In this document: one piece after another, positions 1 through 8,398 of the stretch | Layout of the letters: the number at the start of each line of letters is the position of its first letter | Numbering within the stretch: the first letter of the stretch is position 1 | NCBI GenBank assembly: GCA_016278505.1 | Contig: JADQBQ010000038.1 | Span: 1-57,498 of the forward strand | Direction of reading: 5' to 3' | DNA: 57,498 nucleotides | DNA from: Clostridiales bacterium | GTDB taxonomy: Bacteria > Bacillota > Desulfotomaculia > Desulfotomaculales > VENG01 | Notes under the pieces: generated by a model | What the model was told of the DNA's origin: nothing | What the model saw: the letters and a program-made list of their open reading frames with translations, nothing else | Databases searched by the model: none | Position numbers and translations under genes: made by a program

Positions 1-397
1 GACAAAGACCTCCGCCAACGCCAGGGTAAAATGATCCGTTTAGAAGAACCATACCCTCTACATAACCTTTTCTTTTAGTTGGTTTTCCAACCAATCTCCA
101 AAATGAAAATGTTTCTCCTGGTTTGACAATTAAACCGTCAATTTTAGCTGTGGCCAATTTTAAGTTCTTCACTTTGTTGTGTTGAAGCCACATATCAACG
201 TTATGTAAGCGGCGCAATAGCGGGGTCTGGTGGTTAAAAACCGAAAACGGTAAAGATGTTGATTCTTTCACATTGGCATAATTTGTTCGGTAAAGGTACC
301 AAGAAATAAAACGTAGAGTGGAGAAATAAAGTTGTCCCAATAACAATCGAGATTTGGAACGTTTCTTTGGTGCTGAATTCAAGATACTCACTAACAT
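1..397 (-). CDS. vanW: VanW family protein, N-terminal part (runs off the window)
   Basis: The minus strand is open from an ATG at 397 to the window edge with no stop. The translation carries the VanW-type segment with VKPGETFSFW, then KPTKRKGYVEG and YPGVGGGLC, which is the conserved core of the VanW (vancomycin B-type resistance W) family. VanW proteins are common in Firmicutes outside van clusters and their biochemical role is unsettled, so resistance should not be inferred. The start is uncertain because the AGAAAGAAGG stretch lies directly against the ATG. It is divergent from the gene at 439, leaving about 41 bp for both promoters. Confidence 0.85.
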   Translation of the reverse strand, partial: MLVSILNSAPKKRSKSRLLLGQLYFSTLRFISWYLYRTNYANVKESTSLPFSVFNHQTPLLRRLHNVDMWLQHNKVKNLKLATAKIDGLIVKPGETFSFWRLVGKPTKRKGYVEGMVLLNGSFYPGVGGGLC

Positions 398-438
398 CCT
401 TCTTTCTGCTTACGGCAAAAATTTCTTGTGATTATAAC

Positions 439-1434
439 ATGGACTACTTGGAGGTGAGGGGTATTTCCAGGGCAAGAAAAATAATTACAGTGGTATATGT
501 GGTTACATTATTGTGGCTCATAATCTCAGCTTACTTTTTCTGTCAACATTTTTACACGGTAAAACGTATAGACCTCAACAAGAAAGTAGCTGTAGACAAC
601 GGAACTATATGGTTAGAAGAAATCGTGCTTACCAACGTCAAAAAGGATTATAAGGTTTTTGAAGACGCTCCCTGGTATTATGATTTTGCGTTTGAACACC
701 CGTCAAAACTCATGTGGCCCTTCATGAGAATATGTTATTTCTACAGCACTCCCTATGAAGTGAATGAGGACTTCGGAAAGATAGAGGTCAAGGGTTTTCT
801 CGCCTTGGAGTCTCCTAAGCCTGAAAAAGAGGAAATCTTCGATTTATTAGATGTTGATGTTGTAGATAAGCATAACGTTGCCCGTACCTCAGGTAAAGAA
901 TATACGGAAAGCAAAAACAGCTATGTTTATTATTTTTCTAGCGATGGGAAGGACTTCCCGTTAGAAACTGATATTTTTAGAGTCAATGTTGAAAATGAAG
1001 ACGATGTAAAGCTCTGGGAATTAACCTTTAATCAAACCCAATGGAAATCACATACCTATAATGACTTCTTTACCTCAAAACCCCCTCGGGAAGAGTTTGA
1101 AACGAAACAAAAATTAGCACAAATCTATTCCGCATTGCGAGAAGGTAATAAAGAGGAAATCGAAGATTTTGTTCTACCTGAAGCAAAAGACCAATTCTCT
1201 TGGGATAAACTTAACCACCAATATTGGGATTCCCCTTGTGGAAGTTATCTTAACTATGAGGGAAGGTATCAGGAAGACCGTGACGTATTCACTTATAACA
1301 TAACCTTTCACGTTCCTGATGACGGCTCAGCAGACGCCCTGCAGAAGGTTTACCTTATTTATATAGATGGGGTCTGGAAGATAATTGACGTTGGTTCCGT
1401 GGAGGAAGTAGATAATCAAGGTAATGATCGTTGA
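439..1434 (+). CDS. Membrane-anchored protein of unknown function
   Basis: This 331-residue protein has one hydrophobic segment near its N-terminus (about residues 14-34, IITVVYVVTLLWLIISAYFF) followed by a long polar, charged domain. That suggests a signal-anchored extracytoplasmic protein. I do not recognise the family. The frame is open from 367, but the ATG at 439 puts the membrane segment at the N-terminus in the normal way and avoids overlap with the divergent vanW. No good ribosome site precedes either start, so the start is uncertain. The C-terminal part (QIYSALREGNKEEIEDF and on) resembles a helical DUF-type domain, but I assign no function. Confidence 0.7.
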   Translation: MDYLEVRGISRARKIITVVYVVTLLWLIISAYFFCQHFYTVKRIDLNKKVAVDNGTIWLEEIVLTNVKKDYKVFEDAPWYYDFAFEHPSKLMWPFMRICYFYSTPYEVNEDFGKIEVKGFLALESPKPEKEEIFDLLDVDVVDKHNVARTSGKEYTESKNSYVYYFSSDGKDFPLETDIFRVNVENEDDVKLWELTFNQTQWKSHTYNDFFTSKPPREEFETKQKLAQIYSALREGNKEEIEDFVLPEAKDQFSWDKLNHQYWDSPCGSYLNYEGRYQEDRDVFTYNITFHVPDDGSADALQKVYLIYIDGVWKIIDVGSVEEVDNQGNDR

Positions 1435-1559
1435 TCGGTAACAGTTAGGGGGAAAGAACATTTCGCGCGGCAGAAGGATTATTACAACTATTTACGTTGT
1501 TGTCCTGACCTAGCAAAAATCACTGGTACCGGTGGGAGATGTTCTGTTCCCCTTAAACG

Positions 1560-1730
1560 CTACGTGATCGTTTTTTGTCCATGCAAAATGGCCCTTTGGT
1601 ATTTCGCTATGTCTTTATCAAGCTCCTGGCTGATCCTGAGCTGTTCATCATAACCCGTTTCTTTAATTGATTGGTTAATTAATTTAATGCGAAGCTCTTC
1701 TATTTTGGCAAGCAAGTCTTCATGCGACAT
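1560..1730 (-). CDS. Spo0E-like aspartyl-phosphate phosphatase
   Basis: A 56-residue protein with the hallmarks of the Spo0E family: an N-terminal helix (IEELRIKLINQSI), a turn, and a second helix with the signature SQELDKDI. Spo0E-type phosphatases dephosphorylate Spo0A~P and delay sporulation in Bacillus and Clostridia. A good ribosome site (AAAGGAA) precedes the ATG at 1730. The gene lies in what otherwise looks like an empty gap after the membrane protein. It supports a spore-forming host. Family call from motif and size; the specific target is inference. Confidence 0.8.
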   Translation of the reverse strand: MSHEDLLAKIEELRIKLINQSIKETGYDEQLRISQELDKDIAKYQRAILHGQKTIT

Positions 1731-1865
1731 AAATATTTCCTTTCTTAAATTGTTTATAAATCCATTGGTTACAAGTTAATATTTTACTGTTTCTGTCTAC
1801 ATATGTCAAATTGAGTTTATAATCATAGTAATCACGTGCTCATTAGATGTGGCGGTTTTTTGCCC

Positions 1866-1892
1866 AAAAGAAAGCCGCCCTTAATGGGCGGC
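1866..1892 (-). terminator. Intrinsic terminator of the Zn-ribbon gene
   Basis: A perfect 7-bp stem (GCCGCCC/GGGCGGC, 1874-1892) with a five-base loop is followed on the minus strand by TTTCTTTT. It lies about 120 nt downstream of the stop at 2014. A short plus-strand ORF across it is not credible. Confidence 0.6.
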
Positions 1893-2013
1893 TATTGCAT
1901 CGATTCGTATTTGTTTCAGCGTTACAACTTACCAACTTTTTTCTTGGCAACCCAACCAAGTAATTACTATCGCCACACGTTAATGAAAACAAGAAATAAG
2001 TACTATATCTTAG

Positions 2014-2331
2014 CTAATCTTCAATTTCAGTAACTTTACCACTAAACCAATGAATATATCCGCAACGCTTACAAATTAAAGTAATTGCAGATTCATTTAA
2101 CCAATCTAAATCAAAAAAAGTTAATCCTCTTGAGTTATGCAATGCTTTTCCAAATTGAAATTTTGTATGTTTACAATGAATACAATTAACTTGTTTATCG
2201 TTAGATTTATACTCCCGACCAATTTTATCGAATTCCATTTTCTTTGTCATTTCTTTTGCCTTTTCTTCACCATCTTTTTTCAACCGTTCTAACTCTTCTT
2301 TACTATAATACAACCGGATACCCCCCAACAT
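2014..2331 (-). CDS. Small zinc-ribbon protein, unknown function
   Basis: About 105 residues. The second half has two CxxC knuckles (CIHC and CKRC) about 35 residues apart, the spacing of a treble-clef or zinc-ribbon nucleic-acid-binding fold. The N-terminal half is a charged helix (YSKEELERLKKDGEEKAKE). The ATG at 2331 has GGAAG eight bases upstream; an ATG five codons earlier (2346) lacks a ribosome site. Monocistronic, with a terminator downstream. Whether it binds DNA or RNA cannot be told. Confidence 0.65.
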   Translation of the reverse strand: MLGGIRLYYSKEELERLKKDGEEKAKEMTKKMEFDKIGREYKSNDKQVNCIHCKHTKFQFGKALHNSRGLTFFDLDWLNESAITLICKRCGYIHWFSGKVTEIED

Positions 2332-2503
2332 AAAAGATACTTCCATAATATCAGCAGCTTTGGTATAACAAGTTACTAGAAATTAAGTAGTTTTACCAGA
2401 ACACAATAATTTATCGTAAATTAAATAACTAGGATATACTTGTGCTAAAATTTCAATTTAATGGAACCTGGCCGCCAATCTTTAAGTTTAGTCATGAGTA
2501 AGG

Positions 2504-3109
2504 TTAAGTTTTATCAAATAACTTCTTTTCATACTCAAATTCATTTGCGATGTATTCCTTAAAACGCTTATACCTATCCTCTGCATCAGAATAATTGCAA
2601 TAATTTGCAAAATTATCTTCCGTTAAGAATACAGAAAAACCCTCAAACACTTCTTTTAAACCTTCTTTTTCAGTTTGCAGTCCATTATCGAGCTGTTTCA
2701 CTTTCATCTTATTTATAGCCTGCAAGTAAGACTTGTCTATTTGCCAAAGAGTACTACCAAAGTCTTCAGGGCTTGACATTTCTTCATCAAAAAGGTTGTG
2801 AAACTTGACGTAATCAATTCTCAGTTCGTTTCTTCTGGCGTTCTGCCAAAGTATTTGGTCACCAACGTCGCCAAAATAATTATGAGATAAAACTGCTCCA
2901 ATAATATAAGCAGAATGACCTAACAATTCTTTTAATTTGTCGTGTTTTTCAGGCTCAATTCCATCAAAATTAATTTCAAACGATAATTCATCTTTAGTAA
3001 TAACCGTTTGCTCTTGTTGTTTATTATTGTTAACTTGTTTTTCTACGTTCTCACAACCACCGGCTATTAGCAATGCCAGCAAAAAAACGGTTACAATGAC
3101 ACTTTTCAT
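2504..3109 (-). CDS. Lipoprotein of unknown function
   Basis: 201 residues beginning with a lipoprotein signal: MKSVIV, a hydrophobic run, and a lipobox LIAGGC. The mature part is acidic and helical with no recognised domain. The ATG at 3109 follows GGGGAG; a longer open frame to 3226 enters the left-end hairpins of the IS200/IS605 element and is not the true start. The transposon sits directly upstream and has probably replaced the native promoter region, so expression may depend on the element. Confidence 0.7.
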   Translation of the reverse strand: MKSVIVTVFLLALLIAGGCENVEKQVNNNKQQEQTVITKDELSFEINFDGIEPEKHDKLKELLGHSAYIIGAVLSHNYFGDVGDQILWQNARRNELRIDYVKFHNLFDEEMSSPEDFGSTLWQIDKSYLQAINKMKVKQLDNGLQTEKEGLKEVFEGFSVFLTEDNFANYCNYSDAEDRYKRFKEYIANEFEYEKKLFDKT

Positions 3110-3278
3110 CTTGAACTCCCCTTTTGCGATTCTATCATTACTCGCCCAGAGGACTCCCGCCTCTATAAGCGGGAGGTGAATGGGCGGCCAGGCTGTTAAG
3201 CCTGGCAATTGTTTGTAATTTACCAAAGTTATTATATAATATAATCAGTAACTAACTAATGAAAGTGTTGATACAACT

Positions 3279-3679
3279 ATGAAACTAGATAGCAATTACC
3301 ATTCAGTGTTTAAGTTAACTTATCACCTTGTCTTGGTAGTCTAGTATCGTCGAAAGGTGATTAATGACCAGGTTGCTGTACGTATCAGAGAGATAGGCGA
3401 ATATATTGCGCCAAACTACAATATTACATTCCAAGAATTTAACCACGACACTGACCACGTGCATATACTTTTCAGTGCTCACCTTAACAGTGCCCTGTCC
3501 AAGTATATCAATGCCTTCAAGAGTGCTTCATCCCGACTGGTCAAAAAGGAATTCCCGGAAATTAGAAATATCTTTGGAAAGATTTTTTCTGGTCACGAAG
3601 CTTTTGCCTTTTAACTACTGGTGGAGCACCGATTGAAGTGATTAAAAAATATATTGAGTCCCAAGGTGAAAAGAAATGA
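3279..3679 (+). pseudogene. tnpA: IS200-type Y1 transposase TnpA, broken
   Basis: The ATG at 3279 opens a frame with the IS200 start (NYHSVFKLTYHLVLVV). It meets TAG at 3342-3344, where the family has Lys (KYRRKV), and then continues with the HUH motif DHVHILF. A T6 run (3583-3588) carries a one-base insertion. In the corrected frame the C-terminus reads FWSRSFCLLTTGGAP then VIKKYIESQ, with the likely catalytic Tyr, and stops at 3679 overlapping the tnpB ATG. One nonsense and one frameshift mutation mean no active transposase. Confidence 0.9.
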
Positions 3680-4744
3680 TTACCGTTCACCGGTTTCATA
3701 TTGAGCCAACTAAAGAGCAGGAACGGAAACTTTTCCAAACACTTACCTTGTGCCGTCAGCTGTATAATACTGCCTTGAAGCAGCGAGAGATTTGTTACCG
3801 GCAAAAAGGTAAGTCACCGTGCTGCACTACTCAAAAGAACGAGCTGCCAGCGTTAAAAAGGGAACTACCTGAATACAAACAAGTTAATGCCCAAGCGTTA
3901 CAGGATTGCCTACAAAGGCTGGACAATGCTTTTGACCGGTTTTTCAAGGGCCTTGCCGGGTACCCCCGTTATAAAGATCGAGACCATTACAGGTAGTTCA
4001 CCTATCCCCAGGCATATAAGCAAGACCACTTTAAAAAACCGGGCTATATTTACTTGCCCAAGATAGGCGATGTTAAGATGAAAGCACATTTTAAATATGA
4101 CCCGGCCAAGGTGAGCCGGATCAACGTCAAGTACCATAACCGCAAATGGTACGTTAACCTAACTTCTGAAATTGAAGAAACCCAAACTGTGGAAGTGATT
4201 AACAAGATAGGCATAGACGTTGGGCTTTTAACTTTCGCCGCATTATCAGACGCCGTTAAAATAGATAACCCCAAATTTTCGTAAATCCGAAAGGAAACTG
4301 GCCCGGTTACAAAGACGGCTTTCCCGCAAGAAGAAAGGTTCAAATAACCGAGGGAAGGCCAAAGCTAAAGTAACCAGGTTACATGATAAGATAGCCAACC
4401 AGCGCAAGGATTTTTTGCATAAAATATCATATCGTATAGTCCAGAAGTATGACTTAATTGCCGTGGAAGATTTAGCTGTTAAAAACATGGTCAAGAACCA
4501 CCGTTTAAGTAAAAGCATTTCAGATGCCGGATGGGGTAAGTTTTTGGATTACCTTGAATACAAAAGCCAGAAATACGTCAAAACGTTCGTAAAAGTCCCA
4601 CCCGGCGGCACATCCCAGACATGTGTATGCGGTGCCCATGTACCGAAAGATTTGAGCGTCCGGGTACATAAGTGCCCGGAATGTGGGCTAACCGCCGATC
4701 GAGACGTGGTTTCTGCAATGGTAATACTGCAAAGGTCAGGTTAA
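3676..4744 (+). pseudogene. tnpB: TnpB RNA-guided nuclease, broken
   Basis: TnpB is the IS605 accessory RuvC nuclease guided by an RNA from the element's right end. The frame starts at 3676 and reads to TAG at 3994-3996 (HYR*FTYPQ, where Ser is expected). It resumes in frame to RuvC-I (GIDVGLLTF), then shifts near 4278 (CCCAAATTTTCG, one extra T). The remainder in the next frame has RuvC-II (IAVEDLAV), the CxxC...CxxC zinc finger (CVCG, CPEC) and RuvC-III (DRDVVSA). All catalytic motifs remain recognisable, so decay is recent. Confidence 0.9.
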
Positions 4745-4769
4745 GTTTCGTTGTTTCAAGTAGGGCTGG

Positions 4770-4875
4770 TAGCACCCGAACTTACGCCTGTGGAGATCGT
4801 GTAAGACCCACGCGGCTACGGTCGATGAATCAGGAAGCTCCCGCCTCTTAGCGAAGCGTAGGCGGGAGAGACTTC
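4770..4875 (+). ncRNA. Right end / candidate reRNA scaffold of the TnpB element
   Basis: After tnpB there is a structured stretch ending in the hairpin CTCCCGCC/GGCGGGAG. In TnpB elements the guide RNA is made from the 3' part of tnpB through the right end, and the guide is the flanking sequence. By that rule the guide would begin near ATTGTGC after 4876. With tnpB broken it would be orphaned. Confidence 0.5.
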
Positions 4876-4959
4876 ACATTGTGCTTATACTAAAAAGAGA
4901 GTATACTACCAGTAAAAGGAAGTTGGAATATTCAACGGTTACTTTAGGAGTTGATACTA

Positions 4960-5217
4960 ATGCGGACATTGACTTTAAATATACCTATATCGGAGGAATT
5001 ACTGTTTGTACTTAAGAAGGATGAACAGTCTTTACAGGAAGAAGCAAGAAAAATACTTGCTATGCAATTCTTTAAGGAACGTAAGCTATCCCTTGGTAAG
5101 GCGGCTGAGTTGGCTGGTATTGACAAGAATGAGTTTGTGATTCTGCTTGGAAAGAATCAAATTGATATTTACCAATATACAGAAAAAGAATTAGAGAGAG
5201 AGAGTTTGAAGCCATAG
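4960..5217 (+). CDS. UPF0175-family antitoxin-like protein
   Basis: 85 residues, matching the UPF0175 small-protein family: a leading strand (LTLNIPISEELL), then a helical part with a helix-turn-helix-like segment LSLGKAAELAGI. UPF0175 proteins typically precede DUF3368 PIN-like toxins, as here (stop 5217, next start 5242). The ATG at 4960 follows TAGGAG by nine bases. The likely role is DNA binding and toxin neutralisation. It appears intact although its partner is damaged. Confidence 0.75.
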   Translation: MRTLTLNIPISEELLFVLKKDEQSLQEEARKILAMQFFKERKLSLGKAAELAGIDKNEFVILLGKNQIDIYQYTEKELERESLKP

Positions 5218-5241
5218 ACAGGTTTGTGGAGGATTTTAAGA

Positions 5242-5639
5242 ATGAAGGCGGTAATTAATTCGTCTCCCCTTATAAGCCTAGCACTAGTTAAACAACTGGA
5301 GTTGCTACCAAAGCTATATGATGAGCTTATAATACCGGAATCAGTATACAATGAAGTCGTGGTTAAAGGTAAAGGCAAGACAGGTAGTGAAGCCGAGGTA
5401 ATTGCAATAGCCAAAGAAGAAGGAATTCAGAATGTTATTATTGACGAGTTTGCGGGAAGACAATATGCTTACCTACTCGGATTGAATGTAACAGGTGTGT
5501 TAGGTATACTTCTTATCAGTAAAAAACTAGGGTTTGTTGAAGAAAAGGGCCTTTGATGGATATAATGATCAAACACAACCGTTACATAAGCCGAAAGTTA
5601 TACCTCACAGTACTCAGAAAGGCTGAAGAAATTAGATAA
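5242..5639 (+). pseudogene. DUF3368 PIN-like toxin, damaged
   Basis: It begins like DUF3368 (VINSSPLISLALV, then IPESVYNEVVVKG) and later has the family's conserved GLNVTGVLGILL. The frame ends at 5556 after FVEEKG, but a one-base deletion near the A-run at 5541-5550 restores a typical C-terminus (LMDIMIKHNRYISRKLY) ending at 5639. The segment between VVKGKGKTG and SEAEV also looks about 25-30 residues shorter than usual, probably an internal deletion that removed part of the PIN core. A toxin remnant paired with UPF0175 is the best reading. Confidence 0.7.
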
Positions 5640-5900
5640 ACTTTAATAACCAATAGTATTCGTGGAACTTTAGCTTATTGAAGATGCCTTAAAGAAGACC
5701 AATAAGAATATGCAAAAACTGATCAAAAGTCAACTACAACAATGGTTCGCAACTTACCCAGCTACATCAAGGCTTACTTGCCTGTTTCAGTCTGCGAAAG
5801 TTGAGTTATTATAAATCCCTGTCTTGCAAAAAGTAAGGTGGGGTTTATTTTACGCTTACCTTTCTTTATGCGGACCCTCTTCATATTTTCTTTTACCAAA
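5640..5900. other. Intergenic stretch with no recognised feature
   Basis: Between the toxin remnant and the c-di-GMP operon. Both strands are broken by stops and I see no gene, RNA or repeat. Confidence 0.4.
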
Positions 5901-5927
5901 TTCTTAATACGGTCTAAGTATTAAGAA
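5901..5927 (-). terminator. Hairpin downstream of the CBS-GGDEF gene
   Basis: A perfect 10-bp inverted repeat (TTCTTAATAC/GTATTAAGAA) with a 7-nt loop lies just past the stop at 5930. It is A+T-rich and lacks a clear U tract, so termination is likely but not certain. Confidence 0.5.
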
Positions 5928-5929
5928 TT

Positions 5930-6781
5930 TCAACTTATGCTCCCTATATTGAAATATATTCTTGTTTTATGTCTTTTTGCTTTTGTAGAGGCGAGGCTTG
6001 CCTCATTTATAAGGCATTGCGTCGCCTCATAATAATCACCTTCAGCTTCATGTATCTTTTCCCGATATTCACTTATCCCTGCCGAAACAGTAATAGAGAG
6101 GTTATTCCCCAGGTTTATTTTTGAGATTTTATCTAATACTTCTTTTGCTATTACCATGGCTTCTTCTGAATTTCTAAGTGTAACAATTACAAATTCATCC
6201 CCACCGTACCTACAAAGGAAATCGTTTTTGCTATTAATTACACTCTTTAAAACTGAGGCAATTCTTTTTAGACACTTATCACCAATAACATGACCCCATT
6301 TTTTGTTCATCTCACCAAAATCATCCACATCCAGTAAAATTACAGATATTTTATGTCCGAGTTTTAAAAGATTAAATGCAACCTGATAGATATATTCGGA
6401 ATTAAACGTTTCGGTTAAGGGGTCATATAGGCGACTAGTGTGCTTTACCATTTGAACCTCGGTTATTATCCCGATAACTTTATCGTGCTCTACTACAGGC
6501 AATCGTTCAATTTTGTACTCATTCATTAAAGCTACAGCATCCCATGTTGTACTGTCCGGGGAGCAACATATTACCGGTTTAGTCATGGCATCAGCCACAA
6601 TTCGATTCGGATGATTAATTCGTACATCTCTGGACGTAATAATTCCAACCAACTTGCTATCTTTAACTACCGGTAACCCACCAAGGTTATATTCTTTCAT
6701 AAATTCTGCGGCTTGAGAAACACTTGATCCCAGACTAATTGTATTTACCGGACTGGTCATAATATCTCTAACTTTATACAT
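5930..6781 (-). CDS. CBS-pair diguanylate cyclase (GGDEF)
   Basis: 283 residues. Two CBS domains (about 1-118: VRDIMTSPVNTIS and IVADAMTKPVICC, each followed by a LPVV segment) are fused to a GGDEF domain with an intact active site (RYGGDEFVIV). CBS pairs sense adenine nucleotides or other ligands, so this should be a ligand-gated c-di-GMP synthase. The autoinhibitory RxxD I-site is absent (SKND at that place), which predicts no product inhibition. The ATG at 6781 overlaps the upstream stop. Third gene of the riboswitch-led operon. Confidence 0.88.
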   Translation of the reverse strand: MYKVRDIMTSPVNTISLGSSVSQAAEFMKEYNLGGLPVVKDSKLVGIITSRDVRINHPNRIVADAMTKPVICCSPDSTTWDAVALMNEYKIERLPVVEHDKVIGIITEVQMVKHTSRLYDPLTETFNSEYIYQVAFNLLKLGHKISVILLDVDDFGEMNKKWGHVIGDKCLKRIASVLKSVINSKNDFLCRYGGDEFVIVTLRNSEEAMVIAKEVLDKISKINLGNNLSITVSAGISEYREKIHEAEGDYYEATQCLINEASLASTKAKRHKTRIYFNIGSIS

Positions 6782-7142
6782 TATAAAGCTCAACTTCCTT
6801 AAATATGGACATAGTGACATCTAACTGTGCCTTAATTAATGAGTTTTCATTACTTATGGTGTCACCTTCTTCAACTAATGTGTTTACTAACTCGTCACGG
6901 GAAATCCAGTTAAAAAGGGTAGTTTTGACAGCCACTGCTTCAATGTGTGTATGATCAATCAGTATTACCTCATACTGCCCCGGTGCCAAAGCCTCCACCA
7001 TTCTACGCACTGCCTCAGGCCCAATAGGCGCACGTCTCCCGACTAATAATACGTCCTGCATTGGGGGGAGGTCAAATTCTGAAAAATGTATATGCAGGCC
7101 CACTTTGCGTTTAGTAGGACTTTTTCCCCGGCCATTTTTCAT
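6774..7142 (-). CDS. Conserved hypothetical protein in the c-di-GMP operon
   Basis: 122 residues with no family I recognise. It starts with a basic tail (MKNGRGKSPTKRK) and continues with an alpha/beta-like segment (VLLVGRRAPIGPEAVRRM, then YEVILIDHTHIEAVAV). No membrane segment. It lies between the HD-GYP and CBS-GGDEF genes and overlaps the start of the latter by 8 nt, so translation is probably coupled. Context suggests a partner or adaptor of c-di-GMP turnover, which is inference. Confidence 0.6.
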   Translation of the reverse strand: MKNGRGKSPTKRKVGLHIHFSEFDLPPMQDVLLVGRRAPIGPEAVRRMVEALAPGQYEVILIDHTHIEAVAVKTTLFNWISRDELVNTLVEEGDTISNENSLIKAQLDVTMSIFKEVELYNV

Positions 7143-7200
7143 ACTATTACCTCTTTATTCAAAATCTATCTCTTTTTATTATAGCTATAAACATAAATTT

Positions 7201-7770
7201 TTACTTGATATATTTTTCTTTGACTTTTAATGACGCTAATATGTATTCCTCAAATATGTCAACTAATTTCGGTGCAAACTGAGTACCTTTGCTATTACTT
7301 AGTTCTTCAAGAGCTTCAGTTAAACTTTTGGGCCTCTGATACGGGCGAATACTCGTCATTGCATCGAATGCATCGGCAATGTTTACAATTTGAGCAAATG
7401 CCGGTATTTCTTCTTGAAAGAGGCCATAATAACCCATTCCGTCCCACCGTTCATGGTGGTATAAAACGATAGGTTCATATTTGTGGCTGTCATCGCATTT
7501 TCTAATCATATCCGCGCCCAATAAGGTATGCTGCTTTACAAGCTCAAATTCTTTTTCTGTAAGTTTATGTGGTTTATTAATTATTTTAGGGTCAATACAG
7601 CATTTACCGGCATCGTGAATCAATGATCCAATTAATAAAATATGTATTTGATCTTCTTTATAACCTAAATACCTTGCTATTCCGGTAGCTATATTGCAAA
7701 CATTATACGAATGAACTTGCAAATCTCTGGGAAATCTGTTCACAAAAGATTTTGCTGTTTCCAATTTCAA
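7201..7770 (-). CDS. HD-GYP domain c-di-GMP phosphodiesterase
   Basis: 189 residues forming a stand-alone HD-GYP domain: HSYNVCNIA, LIHDAGKC (HD), HTLLGADMI, then HHERWDGMGY and IVNIADAFDAMTS. Metal ligands are present. The signature Pro is Tyr (GYY instead of GYP), a variation that may alter specificity. No receiver or sensor domain is fused. First gene of a three-gene operon preceded by a c-di-GMP riboswitch, so an enzyme that degrades c-di-GMP is controlled by its own substrate. Confidence 0.88.
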   Translation of the reverse strand: MKLETAKSFVNRFPRDLQVHSYNVCNIATGIARYLGYKEDQIHILLIGSLIHDAGKCCIDPKIINKPHKLTEKEFELVKQHTLLGADMIRKCDDSHKYEPIVLYHHERWDGMGYYGLFQEEIPAFAQIVNIADAFDAMTSIRPYQRPKSLTEALEELSNSKGTQFAPKLVDIFEEYILASLKVKEKYIK

Positions 7771-7847
7771 TTATTATAACCCCCACTATACCTCGACTTA
7801 GCATAAACATCGAAAGAAGGGGAAACATAGCAAAAAAACAAGAACAA

Positions 7848-7950
7848 CTGTTTCTCCCGCAACCTGGCAATCATGGCACTGTTTTAAAGCGCTTTAGACC
7901 CATGGCTTTGCGCCCTACTCTTTCGATATAGTTCGCCTTTATTGAAACAG
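7848..7950 (-). ncRNA. c-di-GMP-I (GEMM) riboswitch
   Basis: Read on the minus strand, a P1 stem closes the element (CTGTTTC at 7950-7944 with GAAACAG at 7854-7848). Inside is the P2 hairpin with its GAAA tetraloop (ATCGAAAGAG), the invariant GCGCAAAGCC, and a P3 arm closed by CATGG...CCATG followed by TGCCAGGTTGC. This matches the Vc2-type class I c-di-GMP aptamer element by element. It sits 78 nt upstream of the HD-GYP start, and a seven-T run follows P1 (on the plus strand, about 7832-7838). The ON/OFF sense cannot be decided by eye. Confidence 0.85.
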
Positions 7951-7969
7951 AAATTTAACAATCTAACAC

Positions 7970-7999
7970 ATTATACAACTATGAGTATACATATTTCAA
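7970..7999 (-). promoter_or_regulatory. Sigma-A-type promoter of the riboswitch operon
   Basis: TTGAAA (7999-7994), an 18-bp spacer and a perfect TATAAT (7975-7970) on the minus strand. They would start transcription near 7963, about a dozen bases before riboswitch P1. Confidence 0.6.
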
Positions 8000-8065
8000 C
8001 ATTAAATACAACTGTGAGTTTAAATATATCGGTTTTTAAATATTTTTGTAGAAGAGATGAGCTAA

Positions 8066-8398
8066 ATGCTAAAAGAAATAATTGGAAGAAACATTCGTTA
8101 TTACAGAGAGAAACAAGAATTAACTCAAAAAATGGTGGCACATCGTGCAGGTTTTACCGCTGCATATTTGGGATACCTTGAACGGGGAGAAAAAAACCCA
8201 TCCATAGAGGTAATTGAAAGAGTTGCCGATTCACTTGGTATTGAACCATATTACTTACTATTGGATAACTTAGAAGAGAATCTTCCTTCTGAGTTAATGC
8301 ACCTTTTACACGTAGTGAATAACCTGGGAGAAAACCATACCGAGTTTTTCTTAACAGTCATTAGGGCATACTTGAAAACTCATCATAATTCAAGGTAA
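8066..8398 (+). CDS. XRE-family transcriptional regulator
   Basis: 110 residues. Residues 1-65 form a Cro/CI (XRE) helix-turn-helix: IGRNIRYYREKQELTQ, then AHRAGFTAAYLGYLERG and NPSIEVIERVADSLGI. The C-terminal 45 residues are helical and likely dimerise. ATG 8066 follows AGAGATGAG. It is divergent from the c-di-GMP riboswitch operon across about 115 bp, so it may regulate that promoter or its own. Targets are unknown. Confidence 0.85.
   Translation: MLKEIIGRNIRYYREKQELTQKMVAHRAGFTAAYLGYLERGEKNPSIEVIERVADSLGIEPYYLLLDNLEENLPSELMHLLHVVNNLGENHTEFFLTVIRAYLKTHHNSR

Larger units (their letters stand above)
3154..4875 (+). mobile_element. Decayed IS200/IS605-family element (tnpA and tnpB both broken)
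   Basis: Left-end structure: a hairpin with arms CTCCCGC/GCGGGAG (3154-3175) and a second 8-bp hairpin (3187-3206). Then come tnpA, tnpB overlapping it by ATGA, and a right-end hairpin with arms CTCCCGCC/GGCGGGAG (4838-4868). Subterminal hairpins in place of inverted repeats and the Y1 transposase plus TnpB layout are typical of IS605. Each gene has one in-frame stop and one frameshift, so the copy cannot move by itself. Outer ends are estimates to within about 20 bp. Confidence 0.85.

Noticed and set aside
1-397. Vancomycin resistance from the vanW call
   Set aside because: VanW-family proteins are widespread in Firmicutes without van genes; nothing else here supports resistance.
1836-2033. 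65-residue plus-strand ORF
   Set aside because: Begins in the terminator hairpin of the Zn-ribbon gene; no ribosome site.
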